A stretch of DNA of 64,000 nt, taken from an uncultured Clostridia bacterium (GTDB lineage: Bacteria; Bacillota; Clostridia; TANB77; CAG-508). Shown here in pieces: positions 50,248 through 58,005 of the stretch (position 1 is the first letter of the stretch; every line of letters starts with the position of its first letter). The translations under genes were made by a program, and so were the position numbers. Under the pieces are notes generated by a model that ran no database searches, was not told the origin of the DNA, and worked only from the letters and a program-made list of their open reading frames with translations. The stretch lies in contig CAPPGO010000009.1 of assembly GCA_948678575.1 (NCBI GenBank), positions 6,688 to 70,687 on the forward strand, in the 5' to 3' direction.

Positions 50248-51528
50248 TTACTCTTCTGTTTTTCTTCTTCTAACGATTTTTTTCCTAGGTGCTTCAGCTG
50301 AAGGCTGTGCTTGTGTTTGAGATTGTTCTGCTTTCTGTACTCCTTTTGTTTTTAAAGCTTCATGATTTTTTATTTCATCTTGTGCTAATTCATAAACTCT
50401 TGGATTTAATTGTTCTTCATACGCTCCTAATAAATCTAATGCTCTTTCTTGTATTTTTTCATTTTTTACTGCTAAATCTTGCATTTTTTGTAAATCTTCT
50501 ATTTGTTTTCTCTTATCAGCCTTTAAAATACTATCTGTTGCTATATCAATTGCAGCAATATTAATCTCTTGATCAAGTTTTTCTTGTTTCTTTTGAATTA
50601 CATCTTTTCCAGAACTATACAATGAATCATATTGTGAATCTAACGCTTTTGTAAATGTTAATAACTCTGATTCATCTCTGTTATACGCAATGTATAACAG
50701 TTCTGCTAATTCTTCTGAATCTAAAATTTTACTTGTTATTCCAGAAGTTCCTAATGCACTTGCAATGTTTTGGCATCTTGTATATAATTCTGAAAAACAC
50801 ATATTGTCAATTTCTTCTTTTGAATATTTATCAAGTCCTCCACCCATTTCAGCAGTATAATAAGATACAATTACATAAGTTCTTTGTTGTAAAACATTCT
50901 TATTTGAACTTAATTTTTCAACATAATCAGTAATATCTATTCCATATTCCAATACATTAATTTTTCTTCTTTTTTCAAACTCTAATTTTTCTCTTAAAGC
51001 TCTATTATTTTTTGCTTGTGCTTGTGCAATTTTTATATCAACTTTTTCAATATCATTTGCTAAATTATCAACTCTTTGTTTATAATCTTCGATAATATCT
51101 CTTAAATTTAAAGTTCTACTTTGAATATATAATTGAATTGGAAATCTAAGTGTGTTTAAGAATTGTACGAAACCTTCCTCAACACCTATTTTTTCTTGTT
51201 CAGACATAAGATCATAATTTACACCATTACATTGGATAACCATTACATATTGAGAACCTTTTTTTCTTACAATCATATTATCAACAACTTCATCAAATTC
51301 CATAAATTCATATATAGATTCTCTTGTAAGCTCACCATGGAATTTTCCATAATCTTGATCTTTCTTTTTAGCTTTATCTTCCTCTGTTTCAGATTCAATA
51401 AGCTCTGGTTCTTTTTCTTCTTTTATTGTTTTTGGTTTTAATAAATATATATATAAGAAAACCAATAATATCATAATGCCTATAATGACATATATTGATA
51501 CTTGAAGTAGTGGAATAATTGACTCCAT
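50248..51528 (-). CDS. Membrane-anchored protein resembling a detached VirB4/TraC N-terminal domain
   Basis: 426 residues. One N-terminal membrane helix (VSIYVIIGIMILLVFLYIYL), then a domain with FMEFDEVVDNMIVRKKGSQ and FVQFLNTLRFPIQLYIQSR, which is the segment pattern of the VirB4 N-terminus. A long helical region and a basic tail (PRKKIVRRRKTEE) follow. It lies between PrgI and the ATPase gene and starts one base before the PrgI stop. I infer a membrane tether for the ATPase. Confidence 0.65.
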   Translation of the reverse strand: MESIIPLLQVSIYVIIGIMILLVFLYIYLLKPKTIKEEKEPELIESETEEDKAKKKDQDYGKFHGELTRESIYEFMEFDEVVDNMIVRKKGSQYVMVIQCNGVNYDLMSEQEKIGVEEGFVQFLNTLRFPIQLYIQSRTLNLRDIIEDYKQRVDNLANDIEKVDIKIAQAQAKNNRALREKLEFEKRRKINVLEYGIDITDYVEKLSSNKNVLQQRTYVIVSYYTAEMGGGLDKYSKEEIDNMCFSELYTRCQNIASALGTSGITSKILDSEELAELLYIAYNRDESELLTFTKALDSQYDSLYSSGKDVIQKKQEKLDQEINIAAIDIATDSILKADKRKQIEDLQKMQDLAVKNEKIQERALDLLGAYEEQLNPRVYELAQDEIKNHEALKTKGVQKAEQSQTQAQPSAEAPRKKIVRRRKTEE

Positions 51529-51864
51529 TTACTTTTCCTCCTTTGTATAAGTGTAAATTTTTCTACTCTTTTTAAATTTTATATATCTCATAATAATTTC
51601 CCCAAGTGGTTCTCCACCAATTTTTTTAGTAATTGGAATAGCAACAATCGTTGGTATTTTTAAAGCTCCAACTGCCCAACCGATTACTGCAAAAACTGCC
51701 ATTGTAATAATTCCAACCATCTTCATTGACATTGCAGAAAATATCAAGAAGAATACTGAACCTACTACTGCACCAATTGCTGTTGTTATCAAAGATTTTA
51801 CTGTAAATATATATAAAATTCTTGTCTCTCCCTTATAATTTCTAGGTATATAATATGTTCCCAT
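51529..51864 (-). CDS. PrgI/VirB3-like membrane protein
   Basis: 111 residues. It begins MGTYYIPRNYKGETRILYIF and has two hydrophobic hairpins followed by EPLGEIIMRYIKFKKSRKIY. This sequence pattern and its place just before the VirB4 gene fit the PrgI family, the Gram-positive counterpart of VirB3. It is thought to anchor VirB4 in the membrane. AAAGGAGG precedes the start. Confidence 0.85.
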   Translation of the reverse strand: MGTYYIPRNYKGETRILYIFTVKSLITTAIGAVVGSVFFLIFSAMSMKMVGIITMAVFAVIGWAVGALKIPTIVAIPITKKIGGEPLGEIIMRYIKFKKSRKIYTYTKEEK

Positions 51865-51883
51865 AATTTCCTCCTTTGTAATT

Positions 51884-52264
51884 TTATGCTGTCATTGTAT
51901 CTAAGGCTGTTGTAACTATCTTCCAAATGTAATATCCACCAAATATAACCACTGCTGAAACAACTAATCCAATTAATTGTTGTTTTAATTTGGCTTGTCT
52001 TTCTGGTGGTGAAATCATATACAAAATACCCATATATGCTGTTGCGATAATAACAATACCAGCCCCTATAAGTCTTAATGATTTTCCAATTGCAGAAAAT
52101 TCCTCACCAATTTCTGATACACTTATATTATCTGCTGCTGCTTTTTCGCTTCCCTTTTGTATAAATTTATCGGCTTTATCAAAATCTACTGCCAAAGAAA
52201 AATTAGCAAATGAAATCATTAAAATTAATGCTATTATTAAAGATTTTATTATATGTTTTTTCAT
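51884..52264 (-). CDS. VirB2/TrbC-like pilin, copy F (divergent)
   Basis: 126 residues: signal-peptide-like helix ending NFSLAVDF, then two hydrophobic helices separated by YMISPPERQAKLKQQ. It lacks the SAAPGDKAD-type loop of its paralogues and has SPPERQA instead, so it may be a structural variant. It is the first gene of its own transcript, with a promoter 40 bp upstream, and it precedes PrgI and VirB4. Confidence 0.75.
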   Translation of the reverse strand: MKKHIIKSLIIALILMISFANFSLAVDFDKADKFIQKGSEKAAADNISVSEIGEEFSAIGKSLRLIGAGIVIIATAYMGILYMISPPERQAKLKQQLIGLVVSAVVIFGGYYIWKIVTTALDTMTA

Positions 52265-52304
52265 AGTTCACACCTCTTTTTCACCTATTTAGTCCATTAT
52301 ATAT

Positions 52305-52333
52305 ATTATACTGAAAAATTGTTTATATTTCAA
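52305..52333 (-). promoter_or_regulatory. Promoter of pilin F and the core T4SS operon
   Basis: TTGAAA (52328-52333), 17-bp spacer, TATAAT (52305-52310). The flanks AAAAATG before the -35 and ATATATA after the -10 are shared with the promoter of pilin B. Confidence 0.75.
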
Positions 52334-52396
52334 CATTTTTCGCAAAAAAACCCTAATGTAATTAAAATGTAATATATTAAATTTTATATACAAAAA

Positions 52397-52424
52397 GGTG
52401 TTTCAAATTCATATTTGAAACACC
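52397..52424 (-). terminator. Terminator after pilin E
   Basis: GGTGTTTCAAAT pairs perfectly with ATTTGAAACACC around TCAT, followed on the minus strand by T5. Confidence 0.85.
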
Positions 52425-52450
52425 CCTTATTTTATTATTTTTATGCTTTA

Positions 52451-52849
52451 TTAATTTGCTGCTGTTTTTAATGTTGTATCTGCCATATTTGCAATAATAT
52501 TTACTAAATTTACTGCTGCAAATAATATTATAGCACCTATTACCAATGGAGCTATTTGCTTTTTAACATCTGCTTTATCATTTGGCGCTGCCATCATATA
52601 CTTAATTCCAAGTACTGCAACCATTATCATTGATATACCTGTACCTGCAATTTGAACTAATCCAAGTACTGCATTTAGAATTTTTGATACCTTTGCATTT
52701 CCACCCGATGTATCTAATTCTGCATCTTCCATTTTTTTCATTGCATCAATAGCAGAACTAGAAGTACTTGCAAAAGCTTCAATTGTCATTACAGAAATGA
52801 ACAAAACCAAAAGCAATATAATTAACACTTTTAAACTTTTTCTTTTCAT
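52451..52849 (-). CDS. VirB2/TrbC-like pilin, copy E
   Basis: 132 residues from the ATG at 52849, which has AAAGGAG at correct spacing; the ATG six bases earlier is too close to it. A signal-like helix ends in EAFASTSS, then two membrane helices flank the loop KYMMAAPNDKADVKKQ. This follows the layout of VirB2/TrbC pilins, which are processed and polymerise into pili or channels. One of four tandem copies. Confidence 0.78.
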   Translation of the reverse strand: MKRKSLKVLIILLLVLFISVMTIEAFASTSSSAIDAMKKMEDAELDTSGGNAKVSKILNAVLGLVQIAGTGISMIMVAVLGIKYMMAAPNDKADVKKQIAPLVIGAIILFAAVNLVNIIANMADTTLKTAAN

Positions 52850-52880
52850 AGGCATTCTCCTTTACACTAACAATTCAATA

Positions 52881-53246
52881 TTAATTACCTATTGTAAGCG
52901 CAAATTCTTTAACAATTGTCAATAACCCAACGCCACAAATTAATATAAATGCACCTATTACAAAATTCATAGAATATTGTTTTATATTTGCTCTTTCACT
53001 TGGTGATGCTAGCATAAATTTTATACCAACATATGTAAGCATTATAAGAGCAATACCCATACCAATTATTCTAACTACATCAAGTATAGTTCCTATAATT
53101 TCTTGTGTTGCTGTTGCGGCGCCTTGCATATCATCAACATTACCATTAAAAGTACCTTTTAAATCAACAGCTAATGTTATTAAATTAGAAAATACAATTG
53201 TTAATAATATTAATATTACAACAATTCTTAATAAATTTCTTTTCAT
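52881..53246 (-). CDS. VirB2/TrbC-like pilin, copy D
   Basis: 121 residues with a signal-like helix and two membrane helices around KFMLASPSERANIKQYS. It is spaced 16-32 bp from its neighbours. The loop keeps the proline and the basic end common to all copies. Confidence 0.78.
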   Translation of the reverse strand: MKRNLLRIVVILILLTIVFSNLITLAVDLKGTFNGNVDDMQGAATATQEIIGTILDVVRIIGMGIALIMLTYVGIKFMLASPSERANIKQYSMNFVIGAFILICGVGLLTIVKEFALTIGN

Positions 53247-53261
53247 AATAAACCTCTATAA

Positions 53262-53630
53262 TTATGCTGAAATATTTGATGCAAAATTTTGTATAATTCC
53301 TATTAATTGTGCTCCACCGAACAATACAATTGCACCTACTACATAAATAACAGCATGTTTTTTAATTTCAGCTCTATCACCAGGAGCTGAACTCATATAT
53401 TTAATTGCTACTGCTACAAGCATAATAAGCGCAATACCAGTACCAACAATTCTAATAACTGAAACAATTGCACCTACTATATTTCTTGTTGCAGAATCTA
53501 ATGAATCATTATTATTTGAATCAAATTGTGTTGTACTTTTCCAATCAGTAGCACATACTGAATTGGAAACCATTGTAACTCCCAATAACACTACTAATAA
53601 AATAATAGCTAATTTCTTTAAATTTTTCAT
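53262..53630 (-). CDS. VirB2/TrbC-like pilin, copy C
   Basis: 122 residues. Signal-like helix ending NSVCATDW, then helix, loop KYMSSAPGDRAEIKKHA, helix. This loop is nearly identical to that of copies A and B, so the three form the closest subgroup. Confidence 0.8.
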   Translation of the reverse strand: MKNLKKLAIILLVVLLGVTMVSNSVCATDWKSTTQFDSNNNDSLDSATRNIVGAIVSVIRIVGTGIALIMLVAVAIKYMSSAPGDRAEIKKHAVIYVVGAIVLFGGAQLIGIIQNFASNISA

Positions 53631-53648
53631 TTCTTTCTCCCCCTTGTT

Positions 53649-54026
53649 TTATGATGGCATAATTGTCTCAAATATAGGAATTAACATTCCTAATAAATTT
53701 GCGGCTCCAAATACAATTATAGCACCTACAACATATTGCATTGCTCCTTTTTTAAAATCAGCTCTATCTCCTGGAGCAGCAATCATATATTTTATACCCA
53801 TATATGCTAATATAATTATAGCAATACCTGTACCTGCAATTCTTACAACAGACAATACAGCACCTATACCAGTTTTTACTGGATCTGTTATTGTTGAATC
53901 AGCATTTTTTTCAAATCCTGAAAAATCAAAATTATCTGCTGCTATACAAACGCAATTGCTTATTATAATAAACATAAACATTATGAATATTATTAGCGCA
54001 ATTCTTACTAATCCCTTGTTCTTCAT
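53649..54026 (-). CDS. VirB2/TrbC-like pilin, copy B
   Basis: 125 residues from the ATG at 54026, chosen for its AGGAGG site; an upstream start would add a non-hydrophobic extension. Signal-like helix, then two membrane helices with KYMIAAPGDRADFKKGA between. First gene of the B-E transcript, with its own promoter. Confidence 0.8.
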   Translation of the reverse strand: MKNKGLVRIALIIFIMFMFIIISNCVCIAADNFDFSGFEKNADSTITDPVKTGIGAVLSVVRIAGTGIAIIILAYMGIKYMIAAPGDRADFKKGAMQYVVGAIIVFGAANLLGMLIPIFETIMPS

Positions 54027-54059
54027 AGCTTTTCCTCCTTTGCGCACCTTCCTATATAT

Positions 54060-54088
54060 ATTATAACCTAAGCACATTTTTTTTTCAA
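54060..54088 (-). promoter_or_regulatory. Promoter of the pilin B-E transcript
   Basis: TTGAAA (54083-54088), 17-bp spacer, TATAAT (54060-54065), with the same flanks as the pilin F promoter. Confidence 0.75.
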
Positions 54089-54120
54089 CATTTTTTGTTT
54101 ATTTTTTCAATAGTTTTACA

Positions 54121-54148
54121 AAAAATGCACACCGAAGTGTGCATTTTT
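54121..54148 (-). terminator. Strong terminator after pilin A
   Basis: AAAAATGCACAC pairs perfectly with GTGTGCATTTTT around CGAA. It isolates the first pilin, which suggests that pilin A is made in excess. Confidence 0.88.
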
Positions 54149-54186
54149 TATACTTATTAAAATCTCTCTTGTTTATCAAAAACTTA

Positions 54187-54561
54187 CTAGCTGTTTCTAA
54201 CATTCTCAGAAAAGTTCTTGATGATTTGTAAGATACCTGTTGCTGCGAATAATACGATAGCACCTACTACATATACAACAGCATGTTTTTTAATGTCTGC
54301 TTTATCACCAGGAGCTGCAGAAATGTATTTGATAGCTAAAACAATTAACATGATGATAGCAACACCGCTACCAATGATTTGAATAATGTTAATTAAAGCA
54401 CCTATAATTCTTGTAACACTAGTACTTGCATTTGAAGTATCTTTAATTGAATCAAATGCATTCAAATCTAATCCATCTGATGCAAAAACACTACCAGCCA
54501 AAGATGCTACTACTGCTACCGCTAACAAAACTGCTACTATTTTCATAACTTTTTTTGTCAT
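54187..54561 (-). CDS. VirB2/TrbC-like pilin, copy A (likely major pilin)
   Basis: 124 residues. A clear signal peptide ends at SLAGSVFASDG, followed by two membrane helices around KYISAAPGDKADIKKHA. It has the strongest ribosome site (AAAGGAGG), a consensus promoter and a terminator of its own. Its codons are more GC-rich than those of its neighbours, as expected for high expression. I infer that this is the main subunit and copies B-F are minor or alternative ones. Confidence 0.82.
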   Translation of the reverse strand: MTKKVMKIVAVLLAVAVVASLAGSVFASDGLDLNAFDSIKDTSNASTSVTRIIGALINIIQIIGSGVAIIMLIVLAIKYISAAPGDKADIKKHAVVYVVGAIVLFAATGILQIIKNFSENVRNS

Positions 54562-54597
54562 AACAAAATCCTCCTTTTTCTATCTACACTTATACTT

Positions 54598-54626
54598 ATT
54601 ATACTACTTTTTTTAATTTTTTTCAA
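54598..54626 (-). promoter_or_regulatory. Promoter of pilin A
   Basis: TTGAAA (54621-54626), exact 17-bp spacer, TATAAT (54598-54603). Confidence 0.8.
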
Positions 54627-54788
54627 TACTTGTATATAAGCATACTTCATTCGATATTTTAATATTAGCATATCTTCTTTTTTTTGTAAATACTTTTTTC
54701 AAATTTATTTATTTATTTTTAATATGTAAATATAAGTATTTATTATTTTTGGTTAAATAGCCTAAAATAATAGTTCAAGATTATTAAA

Positions 54789-54829
54789 TCAAAATAAAAA
54801 AGCCCATTTTTACTAAAAAAACGGCTTTC
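54789..54829 (-). terminator. Terminator of tRNA-fMet
   Basis: AAAGCC...GGGCTTT stem with an AT-rich centre, followed by T6 on the minus strand. Confidence 0.65.
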
Positions 54830-54831
54830 TT

Positions 54832-54907
54832 TGGTTGCGGGGGTAAGACTCGAACTTACGACCTTTGGGTTATGAGCCCAACGAGCTGCCAACTGCTCCA
54901 CCCCGCG
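54832..54907 (-). tRNA. tRNA-fMet (CAT), initiator
   Basis: 76 bases. The acceptor has the C1/A72 mismatch (CGCGGGG with CCCCGCA), and the anticodon stem has three G-C pairs (GGG CTCATAA CCC), both initiator hallmarks. CCA is encoded. Confidence 0.92.
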
Positions 54908-54924
54908 ATATTTACAACAGTGAT

Positions 54925-54953
54925 ATTATACTACGCTATGTTGTAAATGTCAA
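54925..54953 (-). promoter_or_regulatory. Promoter of tRNA-fMet
   Basis: TTGACA (54948-54953), 17-bp spacer, TATAAT (54925-54930); a perfect consensus. Confidence 0.88.
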
Positions 54954-54969
54954 GCTTTTTGGGTAAATT

Positions 54970-55542
54970 TCATTTTATTACTACATATTCTTTAATACTT
55001 TCATATTTTTTATCTCCTATTCCTGATACATTTTTAAGTTCTTCAATGGTCGAAAATTTACCATTTTCCTTCCTATAATTTACTATTCTATTTGCAAGAG
55101 ATTCCCCTATTCCATTAATTTTCTGCAATTCTTCTACATTTGCTTTGTTTATATTTATTTTACTTGACGATTTTTTATTATCACTACTTAAATTATATTC
55201 ACTTTCTTCATCAAATATACTAGGAATGTAAATTTTTTCTCCATCTGATAATTCATAAGCTAAATTTATATTAGTTAAATCAGCATTTTCTTTTATATTT
55301 CCTGCAATCTTTATAACATCATCAATTCTAGAACCAGCTTCTATTTCATATATGCCTTCATTTAAAACTTCGCCCGCAATATGTACTTTTATTGTATCTA
55401 TTTCTGTTTTTGTTTCTTCTACAATACTATTTTCTTCAATATATATATCATCATATTCATTATCTTTATTATACATTTGAACAAAATAAACACCTCCTAA
55501 GATTAAAATACACGTACTAGCTATAATATAAGTTTTTTTCAC
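54970..55542 (-). CDS. comEA: ComEA-like DNA-binding competence protein
   Basis: 190 residues. An N-terminal membrane helix is followed by an SLBB domain (TIKVHIAGEVLNEGIYEIEAG) and two helix-hairpin-helix motifs (ELQKINGIGESLANRIVNYR and LKNVSGIGDKKYESI) at the C-terminus. This is the full ComEA layout; the protein binds DNA at the cell surface for uptake. It lies between the tRNA-fMet gene and dacF, near the T4SS pilins but in a separate transcription unit. Confidence 0.92.
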   Translation of the reverse strand: MKKTYIIASTCILILGGVYFVQMYNKDNEYDDIYIEENSIVEETKTEIDTIKVHIAGEVLNEGIYEIEAGSRIDDVIKIAGNIKENADLTNINLAYELSDGEKIYIPSIFDEESEYNLSSDNKKSSSKININKANVEELQKINGIGESLANRIVNYRKENGKFSTIEELKNVSGIGDKKYESIKEYVVIK

Positions 55543-55641
55543 AAAACTACCTCCTTAAATTTTATTAATTTTATCAAGTAAATATTGAATTTTTCTACAA
55601 AATACGATAAGATAATCTAAATTTAACATAAAGGAGTAACT

Positions 55642-56916
55642 ATGAAACCAAAGAAGAAATTTTCAATATTACTTATTATTTTTTTAATAATGAATTTTTT
55701 CATTTGTTCAAATATATTTGCCATAGAACCTGATGTTCATGCGGAAGCAATTTTTTCTGCTGAGGTTTCTACTGGAAAAATTCTTTTCGAAAAAAATGCT
55801 CATGAAAAAATGTATCCAGCTTCTACTACAAAAGTTATGACTGCATTACTTGTATTAGAAAATTGTAAATTAACAGATACTGCAACAGCAAGTTATAATG
55901 CAATTTCAATTATTCCTAGTGGATATTCAATAGCAAATATTCAAGTTGGTGAAACTCTTTCAATAGAAGATTTATTATATGCACTTATGCTACCATCAGC
56001 TAATGAAGCAGCTAATGTCTTGGCTGAACATGTTGCTGGTTCTATTGCTAGCTTTTCTTCTATGATGAATACACGAGCAGAAGAATTGGGTTGTAAACAA
56101 ACACATTTTGTAAATCCAAATGGCATTCATAATGAAGATCATTATTCTACAGCTTACGATTTATATTTAATAGCAAGTGAAGCTATGAAAAATGAAACTT
56201 TTAGAAAAATTGTATCTACACCAACTTATACATTGCCACCAACAGAACAATATACTGACAATGATAGGGTTTGCAAAAATACTAATCAACTTATTCATGT
56301 AAATAACAGTTCAAAACCAAGCAATTATTACTACAAATATTGTATAGGTATAAAAACAGGATTTACTACACAAGCTCAAAATTGCTTAATATCACAAGCT
56401 TCAAAAGATGGCTTAGAAATTATAAATGTTGTTTTAGGAGCTGGTGCTACCGAGGACGATTTGAGTGTTAGATATTTAGATTCTATTGCATTATTTGAAA
56501 ATGCATATAATAACTATTCTATGGATAATATAAAAGAAGAAAATGATATTATAAAAACAGTTGAAGTAAAAAATGGAACTAAAAAAACAAAAAATTTAGA
56601 TTTATTAAGCAAAAACACAATAACAGCTTTTCATAATATAGAAATTGATTTGAAAAATATAGAGCCTGAAATTACTTTAAAAGATAATTTTAAAGCACCT
56701 ATAAAAAAAGGAGATATCGTAGGTACAGCAAAATACAAAGTTGATGATTTAGAATATCAAACAGAATTGATTGCTGGAAGTGATGTTGAAAAAAGTAATA
56801 TTGGAATGTTTTTAATAATTTCTGGCATTGTTATTTTAGTTTTAGCAATGATTATTATGCCTAAGAAAAAAGGCAATAGAAATAAAAAATATAGATATAT
56901 GGTACACAATAGATAA
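55642..56916 (+). CDS. D-alanyl-D-alanine carboxypeptidase, DacF/PBP5-like
   Basis: 424 residues with a signal peptide (ILLIIFLIMNFFICSNIFA). The penicillin-binding motifs are SxxK in PASTTKVMTALL, SxN in LPSANEAANV and KTG in CIGIKTGFTT. A C-terminal beta domain and a membrane helix (GMFLIISGIVILVLAMIIM) anchor it. It trims pentapeptides of peptidoglycan. A divergent transcript from comEA. Confidence 0.93.
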   Translation: MKPKKKFSILLIIFLIMNFFICSNIFAIEPDVHAEAIFSAEVSTGKILFEKNAHEKMYPASTTKVMTALLVLENCKLTDTATASYNAISIIPSGYSIANIQVGETLSIEDLLYALMLPSANEAANVLAEHVAGSIASFSSMMNTRAEELGCKQTHFVNPNGIHNEDHYSTAYDLYLIASEAMKNETFRKIVSTPTYTLPPTEQYTDNDRVCKNTNQLIHVNNSSKPSNYYYKYCIGIKTGFTTQAQNCLISQASKDGLEIINVVLGAGATEDDLSVRYLDSIALFENAYNNYSMDNIKEENDIIKTVEVKNGTKKTKNLDLLSKNTITAFHNIEIDLKNIEPEITLKDNFKAPIKKGDIVGTAKYKVDDLEYQTELIAGSDVEKSNIGMFLIISGIVILVLAMIIMPKKKGNRNKKYRYMVHNR

Positions 56917-56940
56917 TACCAAAAACATACATATATTATA

Positions 56941-56968
56941 AATGCTTGCATTAAATAATGCAAGCATT
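56941..56968. terminator. Bidirectional terminator between dacF and the LCP gene
   Basis: AATGCTTGCATT pairs with AATGCAAGCATT around AAAT, with T-run after; convergent genes. Confidence 0.88.
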
Positions 56969-56971
56969 TTT

Positions 56972-57989
56972 TTATTCATCTATATTATTTTCTGTTGAAC
57001 TTTGAGTATATCCATTTTCTAACATATTTGTTAAATCTTCAATCAATTCAGTTGTTTTAGATTTACTATGTATATATACCCATACTTTATTACACAATTC
57101 TGATTCTCCTGGTAATTGCTCCATTCGAATATTATTAAAATCTAAATCCACTGTATATGGTATATATGGTAAAATATCTTCTATACGCATATCTGTATCC
57201 AAATTATCCATTACCGTTTCTAAAATTTTTTTAGATTTTAAAAGATTCTTAGTTTGAACAACTTGCCCCATCGTAGATTTCATAAACTCTCTTTGTGTTC
57301 TCATTCTTCCATAATCATTATCTCCATATTCGTATGGATAACTTGAACCATCATTATTATGTCTAAATCTTAATAATTGTTCAGCTTTTTCGCCATCAAT
57401 TCTTTGCATACCTTTTTTGAGATGTATGTGCAAATCTTGTGTTGGATCATCATAATCCATATCAATTGGAACTTCAAAATCCACTCCACCAATAACATCT
57501 ACCATTTGAATAAGTAAATCATTATTAATTACTGCATAATAATCTATATCTATGCCTGTTAATTCTTCAACTGCTTCAACTGTTTTATCCACGCCCTTAG
57601 CATAAAGTGAATTTATTTTGTCATTTCCCCTTGCCCTGTTTTTATTTGTTCCTATAAATGTATCCCTTGGAATAGATAACATCATAGCTTGATTTGTTTT
57701 AGGATTGTATCCGCAAAGCATTATTGTATCTGTTAAATTACTATTTAAATCTGTACTAACTCCTAATGCTAATATATATATTGTATCTAATTCTTCTAAG
57801 CTTTTTCTATTCGAACCCAAAGTAGTAAGAAGAAAACCTTTTAATCCTCCACCGTTTTTTTTGTATTTGCATAGCAAACATAATTCCAGAAACAATTGAA
57901 ATTAAAATAAACAATATAAAAATTATTTTTAATTTAGATGTTTTTTTCTTCTGTTTTTTTACTACTCTTGTACTCTTCTTTTCGCTCAC
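56972..57989 (-). CDS. LytR-CpsA-Psr (LCP) family protein, two frames joined by a CGG +1 shift
   Basis: A GTG start gives MSEKKSTRVVKKQKKK and a membrane helix, then AAA AAA CGG. Skipping one base (57854-57852) continues as MQIQKKGGGLKGFLLTTLG. The LCP domain follows: TDTIMLCGYNPKTNQAMML, SIPRDTFIGT, DYYAVINNDLLIQMVDVIGG and LLRFRHNN with the catalytic arginines. The joined length is 338 residues, typical of the family. Without the first frame the protein would have no membrane anchor. LCP enzymes transfer glycopolymers to peptidoglycan. Confidence 0.85.
57852..57854 (-). other. In-frame CGG with +1 shift (LCP protein)
   Basis: Codons AAA AAA CGG T: skipping C gives AAA GGT GGA GGA. This site is in a run of eight A bases, so a homopolymer error is also possible here; the other five sites are not adjacent to such long runs. 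Confidence 0.65.
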
Positions 57990-58005
57990 TAAATCACATA
58001 CCTTT

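Noticed and set aside
51884..54561. Pilin copies as a recent tandem amplification
   Set aside because: Outside the SAAPGDKAD-like loop the sequences differ widely, including the signal peptides, so the duplications are old.
4334..57989. Reading the five split genes as ordinary frameshift pseudogenes or assembly errors
   Set aside because: All six breaks share one codon, one direction and one outcome (glycine), and none carry other damage. I cannot exclude systematic error, but it is the less likely reading.
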